From NCBI GenBank assembly GCA_028293775.1, contig JAQGOD010000522.1, forward strand, positions 1 to 6,433: a stretch of 6,433 nt of DNA, in the 5' to 3' direction. Under the pieces are notes generated by a model. It was given only the letters and a program-made list of their open reading frames with translations. It did not search any database and was not told where the DNA came from. This DNA is from Gammaproteobacteria bacterium (lineage in GTDB: Bacteria > Pseudomonadota > Gammaproteobacteria > Steroidobacterales > Steroidobacteraceae). The translations under genes and the position numbers were made by a program. Positions 1-5,752 of this stretch are shown here, piece by piece (position 1 is the first letter of the stretch; the number at the start of each line of letters is the position of its first letter).

Positions 1-1242
1 GCTATGGGCCGTCTCATAGCGGCGCGTGTTCGGATCGAAGTAACTAAAGGTGAGTGCTGGCAGAGTTTGCATCCCGGACTTCGACGCAATGATCGGTTGC
101 TCGAAAATCTTCTCGCCCTTGTGCCCGATGGGATCGCTGCTATTGAACGTGGATTTCGGCGGGTAGGTCTTCCATTGCTCGACACGCTGCAGCATGGCAC
201 TGTCCACCCGATCAAAATTGCCGGAGCCGGTCACGCGCATGCGCAAGGTCAAGGGATCACCCACTTCGCCCCTGAGCGGGGAAACATCGCTCTCGATGGC
301 AAACGTACCAATCGCACCGTGAAAATCGGCTGGCCGACCCTCCGCGGGCAGCTCCAAAACGTTCAGCTCCTGTCCTGGGCTCTCGACATTGATGTCCTTA
401 GGGACACTCATGCCGAAAAAATTCTGCCAAAAAGGGTCGCCGAATTGATCGTCGAGCTCAGATTGGCGCCGCGATCGCGTTCTAATTTTTACGGTCAGCG
501 GCACCTGCGCCACCAGCGGGAATGTGCCCGGCTTGACCACCGACAAAACGCTGCGCCAGGTTAGCAATACGAACGGCTGTCCGTCGATCAGCTTTTCGGT
601 GCGCTCGGGTTGGTGCGACAGATTGTTGAGCGTGAAGTTCTCTCCGGTCAGTTTCGGCAAGCCGTTGAGCGAGGTGACAAATCCGGAACGCATTCCCACC
701 TCCATTTCAACCGGAATGCTCTCCCCAACATACACTTCTCGCTTTGGCACGGTCAATCGCAGATACGCGGAACCATCCTCCGTCAGATGAACACCCTTGG
801 GTACGGTCGCACCTGAAAGTATGGGCGGTGGGTTGGCGGGCTTCTGCGTATTGGAGGCAGAGGCTCCGGCGCTCCCGGGCGGAGGACTCACTTGCAGTAC
901 CAGCGGCTGGGTCTTCGGCGTGACCGCTGGAATCGTAAAGATTCCAGCGACCTGCGGCGTCACTCGCGCCACAATGGATGATGAGGGGATCATCGTGCCG
1001 TTGATGATCTCCATTTGTCGGGTGCGCCCGATGACCTCGAATTTCAGACCCGCCACCACCGGCATGCTGACAGAGGAAGTGCCATCGCCCAAATTAGTGA
1101 TCGTAAACTTCGCGGATTCGCCGAGTGTAATTTGCGCGGGCTGGATCGTGGCATAGACCAGCTCCTCGTCGGCCGGCGCCGCTGATGCCAGCAGCATACT
1201 GATCAAGACGATCAGCCACCCGCAGATTCGGTTCGCGCGCAT
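1..1242 (-). CDS. batD: BatD-type protein with signal peptide, C-terminus cut by window edge
   Basis: I translated this by hand from the ATG at 1242; 414 codons stay open to the left edge, so the gene is partial. Residues 1 to about 24 form a signal peptide (MRANRICGW, a hydrophobic stretch, then ASAAPADEE). A beta-rich, Ig-like part follows (about 29-120), then a Gly/Ala/Pro/Ser linker (120-142) and a second beta-rich part (about 150-255). The motif DPFWQNFFG (269-277) is the family's DPFF..FFG signature. GRPADFHGAIGTF (302-314), GNFDRV (341-346) and FSYFDP (399-404) are also BatD-like. Family members are usually longer and end in a membrane helix, which would lie outside the window. It is probably a periplasmic, membrane-anchored partner of the VWA proteins. 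Its ATG shares one base with the batB-batC stop (TGATG) and no good Shine-Dalgarno is visible, which suggests translational coupling. Its exact molecular role is not known. Confidence 0.9.
   Translation of the reverse strand, partial: MRANRICGWLIVLISMLLASAAPADEELVYATIQPAQITLGESAKFTITNLGDGTSSVSMPVVAGLKFEVIGRTRQMEIINGTMIPSSSIVARVTPQVAGIFTIPAVTPKTQPLVLQVSPPPGSAGASASNTQKPANPPPILSGATVPKGVHLTEDGSAYLRLTVPKREVYVGESIPVEMEVGMRSGFVTSLNGLPKLTGENFTLNNLSHQPERTEKLIDGQPFVLLTWRSVLSVVKPGTFPLVAQVPLTVKIRTRSRRQSELDDQFGDPFWQNFFGMSVPKDINVESPGQELNVLELPAEGRPADFHGAIGTFAIESDVSPLRGEVGDPLTLRMRVTGSGNFDRVDSAMLQRVEQWKTYPPKSTFNSSDPIGHKGEKIFEQPIIASKSGMQTLPALTFSYFDPNTRRYETAHS
925..949. repeat. Perfect 10-bp inverted repeat with 5-base loop inside batD
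   Basis: The arms CGCTGGAATC (925-934) and GATTCCAGCG (940-949) are exact reverse complements separated by GTAAA. In the minus-strand mRNA this would be a stem-loop over batD codons 98-106 (VAGIFTIPA). No T-run follows on either strand, so it does not look like an intrinsic terminator. It may be chance within coding sequence, or an intragenic RNA structure. Confidence 0.6.
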
Positions 1243-3188
1243 CACCAATTCTTAAATGGTTTTTCCGGGGGCCGAACCCCGGCGCGTTGCGCCACCGGAA
1301 CGCCGAGAGAATGATGCTCGTCCCCTTTTACCGAATCGAGGAGTTCGCGTGCCTCCTCGCGACTCATTTGCCCGGGAACGCGCTGGTTATCGGCTTCCCG
1401 ATCAGGCTCCTCTGAAGGCTGGGGCTCGCTGGCATTCTGCGGCGACTGCTCCCCCTTTGGCGCATCGGCTGGTGGCGGCGAAGCACCCCCGCCCTGTCCG
1501 GATCCCGGCTGAGGATCGTGATTTTGCTGCCCGGCGCCTTCCTGATTTTGATTCTGCTGCTGATTTTGACTCTGCTGCTGATTTTGATTCTGCTGCTGAT
1601 TTTGGTTCTGCTGCTGGCTCTGGTTCTGGTTCTGGTTCTGTCGATCCTTATTTGGCGGCTGATTTTTATTTTGATTTTGGCTCTGCTGTTTATCCTGGTT
1701 TTGCTGCTGCTGGAGCGCATCGATCTTGCGCTTTACCAAATCCCGGTTAAATTTGCTGTCGGAGTCGTCGGCACGCAATTGCAGCGCCGTCTCGTAAGCT
1801 TTCACCGCATCGTTCCACTTTTGCAGTGTTTCCTGGGGCGAGGTCTGCTCGGTTTTCTGTCCGGCGCGATATAGCGTGTTGCCCAGATTGTAGTAGGCAT
1901 CTTGTTGCACGGCCAGGCGCTGTGAGTCGCTTGACGGAGAATGACTGATCGATTGTTGGAACGATTGTGCGGCTTGCGGAAATTGTCCCGCCCGGTATGC
2001 CGCAGTGCCTGCGTTGTACTCCACCACAGGCTTTCTCGAGTCGAGGCCGGCCGCAGAATTGGGCGCCGCGGCGCTCTGCTCGCTCGTACCAGCCGCATGC
2101 GAGCCCTGCACGTGTGCAATCATTGTCGCAATTGCGCCGCATAGGAGCGTCGCTGCTGAAACTGCGCTAGCCGATTTTTGCGCGCCGCTCCGCCGATGGG
2201 TCCCGAAAAGAAGACTGGCCAGCAACAACGCCAGCGAGGCGCCCAGGGGCCATTGATACCGCTCGGTGTAAATTTTCTGCTGCCGGGAGGCCAGATCGTG
2301 TTTTGCAATCGGGCCGAGAACAGTCTTGAAGATAGCGTCCAAACCTTCCCCTTGAGTGCCCAGCGGCACATAAAACCCGCCCGTGGCCGCTGCAATGGCT
2401 TTTAATCCCGATTCATCCAGACGTGATTTGACGAACGCGCCAGTATCGTCCTTCACGAATCCACCGCCCTGAGCTTGCGGGATCGGTATCAAATCTCCGG
2501 CCGCAGTTCCCACACCCACCGTGAATATCTTCAGCCCGTCCGATGCCGCAGCCGCTCGCGCCGCATCGATCGCACTGCCTTCTAGGTCCTCGCCGTCGGT
2601 CACGAGAATCAGTATTTTATCGCTCGTGGGACGCCGGCGCAGCGCCACTTGGGCCGCTTGGATGGCGCTCGAAATATTCGTACCGCCTCGCGGAATGATA
2701 TTGGTATCGACCGCATTGAGGGATTCGTGAAACGCTCCGTAATCGAGCGTGATGGGACACGCCAGGAAGGCCATTCCGGCGAATGCGACGATACCGACTG
2801 CATCGCCGTCCAGCTGCTTGGCGAAATCATCGATCGCTAGTTTCGCGCGCATCAGCCGATTTGGCTTTAAATCCGGCGTCAGCATGCTGCGCGATGTATC
2901 GATCGCGAAGATAACTTCGTTTCCGCGGCGGCTGACCTGTTCCCAGCGGAATCCCAGCAAGGGTCCGGCCAAGGCGACAAACAAGCAAATCACGGCGGCG
3001 AGGAACAACCCGCGCTGCGCGCGGCGCTTTCCGGGCGATATCGATCGAGTAAGCTGCGCGAGCAGGTGAGCCGAGACGAACTTTGCAAGCGCGGCGCGCT
3101 GGCGGGCGTCATATACGCGCCACAACCAAATGAGAAGCAGCACGGCGAGAAGTGCCGCGGACAGCCACCCAGGGTGGCTGAATTTCAA
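1242..3188 (-). CDS. batB: BatB-BatC fusion: VWA membrane protein with TPR and Gln/Asn-rich tail
   Basis: A 648-residue protein joins two Bat components. Hydrophobic segments lie at about 10-24 and 60-79, with a strongly basic stretch between them. The VWA domain (about 91-290) has a complete metal-binding MIDAS set: D97-T-S99-R-S101, T170 in PRGGTN, and D198 in VTDGED. Further hydrophobic segments lie at about 314-330 and 341-360. TPR-like helices follow at about 388-420 and 428-475 (YNLGNTLYRAG), then a Gln/Asn-rich tract (about 493-550), a Pro/Gly/acidic linker, and a C-terminal MSREEARELLDSV...PFKNW segment of the kind that ends BatC proteins. Basic-residue placement puts both the VWA and the TPR part in the periplasm. 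The start is TTG at 3188, overlapping the batA stop as TTGA; a GGAGG five bases upstream and the need for the first membrane helix support it, and the next Met is residue 102. VWA-TPR fusions are known in Bat loci. Substrates or partners cannot be read from the sequence. Confidence 0.93.
   Translation of the reverse strand: MKFSHPGWLSAALLAVLLLIWLWRVYDARQRAALAKFVSAHLLAQLTRSISPGKRRAQRGLFLAAVICLFVALAGPLLGFRWEQVSRRGNEVIFAIDTSRSMLTPDLKPNRLMRAKLAIDDFAKQLDGDAVGIVAFAGMAFLACPITLDYGAFHESLNAVDTNIIPRGGTNISSAIQAAQVALRRRPTSDKILILVTDGEDLEGSAIDAARAAAASDGLKIFTVGVGTAAGDLIPIPQAQGGGFVKDDTGAFVKSRLDESGLKAIAAATGGFYVPLGTQGEGLDAIFKTVLGPIAKHDLASRQQKIYTERYQWPLGASLALLLASLLFGTHRRSGAQKSASAVSAATLLCGAIATMIAHVQGSHAAGTSEQSAAAPNSAAGLDSRKPVVEYNAGTAAYRAGQFPQAAQSFQQSISHSPSSDSQRLAVQQDAYYNLGNTLYRAGQKTEQTSPQETLQKWNDAVKAYETALQLRADDSDSKFNRDLVKRKIDALQQQQNQDKQQSQNQNKNQPPNKDRQNQNQNQSQQQNQNQQQNQNQQQSQNQQQNQNQEGAGQQNHDPQPGSGQGGGASPPPADAPKGEQSPQNASEPQPSEEPDREADNQRVPGQMSREEARELLDSVKGDEHHSLGVPVAQRAGVRPPEKPFKNW
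1543..1640. repeat. 18-bp tandem repeat (four copies) plus 6-bp repeats in the Gln/Asn tract
   Basis: On the plus strand the unit TGATTTTGATTCTGCTGC occurs at 1543-1560, 1561-1578 (one change), 1579-1596 (identical) and 1597-1614 (one change). It then decays into six-base TGGTTC-type units to about 1640. On the coding strand each unit encodes six Gln/Asn residues of the pattern QQQNQN, with Ser in one copy. The unit is a multiple of three, so copy-number change by slippage would keep batB-batC in frame. The array gives the linker between the TPR part and the conserved C-terminus. Confidence 0.9.
3162..3180. repeat. Perfect 9-bp inverted repeat just after the batB-batC start
   Basis: CAGCCACCC (3162-3170) and GGGTGGCTG (3172-3180) are exact reverse complements around one central base. 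On the minus strand this covers codons 4-9 (SHPGWL), starting about nine bases into the gene. As RNA the innermost pairs would have to open to form a loop. It could affect initiation at the TTG codon, or be chance. Confidence 0.5.
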
Positions 3189-4183
3189 GGCAGCCTCCGC
3201 AGCCGGGTATGCTGCAGCGTCAAACTGAGTCCTAGAATGGCAAGGGCTGGGATTAGTACCCAGGGGTAAAGCTCTTCGGTGCGCTCGAACTTTTGCACGG
3301 TCTGCGCGCTCTTCTCAAACTGGTTGATCTGCTCGTAGATCTTTTGCAGGGAAGAAGTGTCGGTAGCGCGGTAAAACTTTCCGCCAGTTTCTTCCGCGAC
3401 GGCCTGCAAGGTTTTCTCATCCACATCGACTTTGGCCATGATCAGGCGGGTATTTCCAGCTGCATCATGAACCGGAATGGGCGCATCGCCGCGCACGCCC
3501 ACTCCCACGGTGTATATTTTCACGCCCATGGCTTTTGCCGCCTCCGCCGCCGCCAATGGCTGGATTTTTCCGGTGTTGTTCACGCCGTCCGTGAGCAAGA
3601 TCACCACCTTTGACTTCGCTTGCGTTAAGCGCAGGCGATTGACGCTCGCGGCAATCGCCGAACCAATCGCGGTACCATCATCGGCGGCCCCCACGGTGAC
3701 GCGTTCAAGGTTCTGCTGCAGCCAATCATGATCAAGCGTGATCGGACTGACCAAGTAAGGCGCCCCGGCGAAGGCAATGAGACCTATACGATCGTCGGGA
3801 CGTTGGTCGATGAATTTCGAAACAACCGACTTGACCACTTCGATCCGATTGACCCGTTGATGGTCAATCTGAAAATCCAGCGCCTGCATCGAGCCGGAAA
3901 CGTCCAAGTCGAGCACGATATCGATGCCGTTCGCGGTGACCTCCGTGCGGCTGTGGGCGCGTTGCGGACGAGCGAGTCCGACGATCATCAAAACACCCGC
4001 AAGGAGCGGCAATGCCCATACCAGCGCTCCTATGCGACTGCGGCTGGCGCGAGCCACGTTGCGCGCCAGGCTGACATCGGAATATTCAATGGCCGCGACA
4101 GGGCCGCGCCGCCCACGCCACAGCATGACCACCGGCAAGAGCGAGAACGCCCAAAACCATTCAGGATATAGGAAGCGAATCAC
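3185..4183 (-). CDS. batA: BatA-type VWA membrane protein
   Basis: The 332-residue length is usual for BatA. A hydrophobic segment at about 9-23 (PEWFWAFSLLPVVMLW) is followed by a basic stretch (24-50), a second membrane helix (51-70), the VWA domain (about 86-290) and a last helix (about 307-324) with a basic tail. The MIDAS is complete: D94-V-S96-G-S98, T171 in DDGTAIGSA, and D199 in LLTDG. ARPQ (71-74) before the VWA domain and DGTAIGSAIA are typical of the family. Basic residues on the short loops place the VWA domain in the periplasm. The GTG start at 4183 is nearly forced, because an in-frame TAA lies four codons upstream (4193-4195). This makes a 23-base overlap with the upstream gene, and the four-base TTGA overlap downstream couples it to batB-batC. 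It probably works with BatB and the MoxR ATPase. Confidence 0.95.
   Translation of the reverse strand: MIRFLYPEWFWAFSLLPVVMLWRGRRGPVAAIEYSDVSLARNVARASRSRIGALVWALPLLAGVLMIVGLARPQRAHSRTEVTANGIDIVLDLDVSGSMQALDFQIDHQRVNRIEVVKSVVSKFIDQRPDDRIGLIAFAGAPYLVSPITLDHDWLQQNLERVTVGAADDGTAIGSAIAASVNRLRLTQAKSKVVILLTDGVNNTGKIQPLAAAEAAKAMGVKIYTVGVGVRGDAPIPVHDAAGNTRLIMAKVDVDEKTLQAVAEETGGKFYRATDTSSLQKIYEQINQFEKSAQTVQKFERTEELYPWVLIPALAILGLSLTLQHTRLRRLP
3194..3198 (-). promoter_or_regulatory. Shine-Dalgarno GGAGG for the TTG-started batB-batC
   Basis: CCTCC on the plus strand reads GGAGG on the coding strand, five bases before the TTG at 3188. It lies inside the last codons of batA. It is the clearest ribosome-binding site in the window and decides the TTG start, for which no ATG or GTG alternative preserves the first membrane helix. 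Confidence 0.75.
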
Positions 4184-4835
4184 CTGCCACCTTTACAGAA
4201 GATACTTCCTCCGTTTTGACCGTTGCCAGCACGAACGTCCGCGCACTGTGATGCAGTGATTCCATGCTTTGAGAGGCAAGGGACATCGCAGCGAATTTTA
4301 CGAGATCGCACTGCTGCAGGAAGTTGCTGAGCAGGGATTGATGGCGACCCAGGGAGGGCACCGGGAATTCGACCAGGTCGCGGAGAAACTCTTCAGTGGT
4401 TCGGCGAGTGACCGCGACCTCGAATCGCTGCTCGATGTAATTTCGAACCACATCCGATACTGCCGTGGAAAACTCGCGCGCCCTCGAGGGTTGCATGAGC
4501 GCGCGGATGTCCTCCAGGCGTTGCAGCGCCACCTCGTATGGCAACAAGATTCGCACGCGCCGGTTACGGCGCCGGCGCCAGTAAAGGTAAATGCTCAAGG
4601 CAAGGAGTCCCACGCCGGCCGCCAGAGCGGCGAGTATCCAGCCAGGCATTACGTTCCGGGGACCCCGGATATCGCGTATGTCCTCGTCGGAACTGGAGGA
4701 CGTGCTGGAAACGGCGGGCACTTGCGGCGTCGCTGGAGTCTCGGAAGGCGGCAACGCGCACAGTCCCGCGGCGAGGAATACGCTCATCGCGCCCAACGCC
4801 ATTGCCGCACGCGCGCCGGCAATCCGGCTCTTCAT
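4161..4835 (-). CDS. Small membrane protein of MoxR/Bat loci, DUF4381-like
   Basis: This 224-residue protein has an N-terminal hydrophobic segment (about 8-28) that may be a signal peptide, a short Pro/Ser-rich stretch containing DEDIRDIRGP (50-59), a clear membrane helix (about 65-86), then a run of arginines (RRRRNRR) marking the cytoplasmic side. The C-terminal domain (about 97-200) has LLPYEVALQRLEDIRAL, VRNYIEQRF, RRTTEEFLRDL and LQQCDLVKFA. This matches the style of the DUF4381 group found between DUF58 and batA in many such loci. I assign it from motif memory and gene position, so the exact Pfam family is uncertain. C26 is not in a convincing lipobox because the residue before it is Leu. 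The ATG start overlaps the DUF58 stop as ATGA. The function is unknown; by topology it could link the membrane VWA proteins to cytoplasmic MoxR and DUF58. Confidence 0.8.
   Translation of the reverse strand: MKSRIAGARAAMALGAMSVFLAAGLCALPPSETPATPQVPAVSSTSSSSDEDIRDIRGPRNVMPGWILAALAAGVGLLALSIYLYWRRRRNRRVRILLPYEVALQRLEDIRALMQPSRAREFSTAVSDVVRNYIEQRFEVAVTRRTTEEFLRDLVEFPVPSLGRHQSLLSNFLQQCDLVKFAAMSLASQSMESLHHSARTFVLATVKTEEVSSVKVAGDSLPIS
4187..4194 (-). promoter_or_regulatory. Shine-Dalgarno-like AAAGGTGG for the GTG-started batA
   Basis: The coding strand reads AAAGGTGG, one change from AAAGGAGG, with the AAAGG core six bases before the GTG at 4183. It sits inside the 3' end of the preceding gene and supports the GTG start. 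Confidence 0.5.
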
Positions 4836-5752
4836 TGGCGTCTGCGCTCTCGGGTCTTGAAGAATCTCTGTAGGGCGGGCATATAGGGTGCATCGGTCTG
4901 CAATTGCAGGGTATCGATGCCCTCCGATCGCAGGTCGCTCACCAGCCGCCGGTCTCGCTCCAATGATTGTTCTTTGAAGCGCTTTCGAACTGCGGCGCTC
5001 GCCGTATCGAGCTCTATGATCTCGCCGCTTTCAGCATCTTCGAGCGCAACGATACCCACATCGGGCAGCTCCCTTTCGCGGATATCCTGCACGTGTACGG
5101 CGATAAGATCATGACGGCGATTTGTGCGGCGCATGGCGCTGCGCAATTTTGTCCGAGCAGCAGCGGGGTCGTCGGCTGTCTCGAAATCTGAAATAAGGAA
5201 TACGATCGCACGCCGGTGCAGGAGCCGATTGGCCACATCCAGCGCCTTGACCGTGTCAGTGCCAATGGCATGAGGGGTGTGATAGAGGATGTCCCTCACG
5301 ACGCGCAGTACGTGGCGACGGCCCTTTTTCGGCGGCAAATAGCGTTCTATCTGATCGGTGTAAAGCAACAAGCCGACTTTGTCGCTGTTTCGAATTGCGG
5401 AAAACGCCAATACACTGGCTAGTTCGGCTGCCAGATCGCGTTTACTTGCCAAGCCCGACCCAAAATTTCCCGAAGCGCTGATATCCACCAGCAAGAAAAT
5501 CGTGAGCTCTCGTTCTTCGGTGAACTTCTTTACGAAAGGTCTGCCCGCCCGCGCCGTGACATTCCAATCGATGGTGCGCACTTCATCGCCAGGGCTGTAT
5601 TCTCGCACCTCGTCAAAATCCATTCCGCGGCCTTTGAAAACCGAATGATAAGCGCCGGCAAGACTGTCGTTCACCATGCGTCGCGTGCGGATTTCCAGCT
5701 GCCGCATGCCGCTCATGATGACCCTATTCGACACGGCCGCATCTTTCGCCAT
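4832..5752 (-). CDS. DUF58 family protein, MoxR partner
   Basis: The protein is about 306 residues and cytoplasmic in appearance, with no membrane helix. Numbered from the ATG, it has SLAGAYHSVFKGRGMDFDEV (30-49), REYSPGDEVRTIDWNVTAR (50-68) and PFVKKFTEERELT (72-84), the hallmark block of DUF58. A VWA-like fold follows with D90-I-S92-A-S94 and the strand FLISDFE (165-171, D169). All of the family's recognisable motifs are present. It sits directly after MoxR, as is usual, and is presumed to be its partner or client. Two starts are possible: TTG at 5755 (four-base overlap with moxR) or ATG at 5752 (one-base overlap, TGATG). I chose ATG because neither has a clear Shine-Dalgarno and ATG is the stronger codon. 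The protein differs by one residue. Confidence 0.94.
   Translation of the reverse strand: MAKDAAVSNRVIMSGMRQLEIRTRRMVNDSLAGAYHSVFKGRGMDFDEVREYSPGDEVRTIDWNVTARAGRPFVKKFTEERELTIFLLVDISASGNFGSGLASKRDLAAELASVLAFSAIRNSDKVGLLLYTDQIERYLPPKKGRRHVLRVVRDILYHTPHAIGTDTVKALDVANRLLHRRAIVFLISDFETADDPAAARTKLRSAMRRTNRRHDLIAVHVQDIRERELPDVGIVALEDAESGEIIELDTASAAVRKRFKEQSLERDRRLVSDLRSEGIDTLQLQTDAPYMPALQRFFKTRERRRQ

Noticed and set aside
4..564. Plus-strand 186-codon open frame
   Set aside because: It lies opposite batD, which has a signal peptide and family motifs in the minus frame; the plus frame shows no recognisable domain.
976..1010. Short inverted repeats of GATGAT/ATCATC type in batD
   Set aside because: Arms are only about six bases and of low complexity, within what chance gives in coding sequence.
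1256..1750. Plus-strand frame with repeated DFDSAA units
   Set aside because: The periodicity comes from the same 18-bp repeat read antisense in another frame; the batB-batC product explains the sequence fully.
1518..1874. Plus-strand frame encoding an extremely Leu/Ile-rich, membrane-like peptide
   Set aside because: It is the antisense reading of the Gln/Asn repeat of batB-batC; Gln and Asn codons read backwards in this frame give Leu and Ile. No ribosome-binding site or family match is seen.
4557..4579. GC-rich palindromic stretch including GGCGCCGGCGCC
   Set aside because: It coincides with the arginine-rich stretch after the membrane helix and is explained by CGC/CGG-type Arg codons; there is no terminator T-run or operator context.
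4269..4886. Plus-strand 205-codon open frame
   Set aside because: It is antisense to the DUF4381-like gene and the end of the DUF58 gene, rich in Arg/Gly/His as expected of a GC-rich shadow frame, and has no motif.
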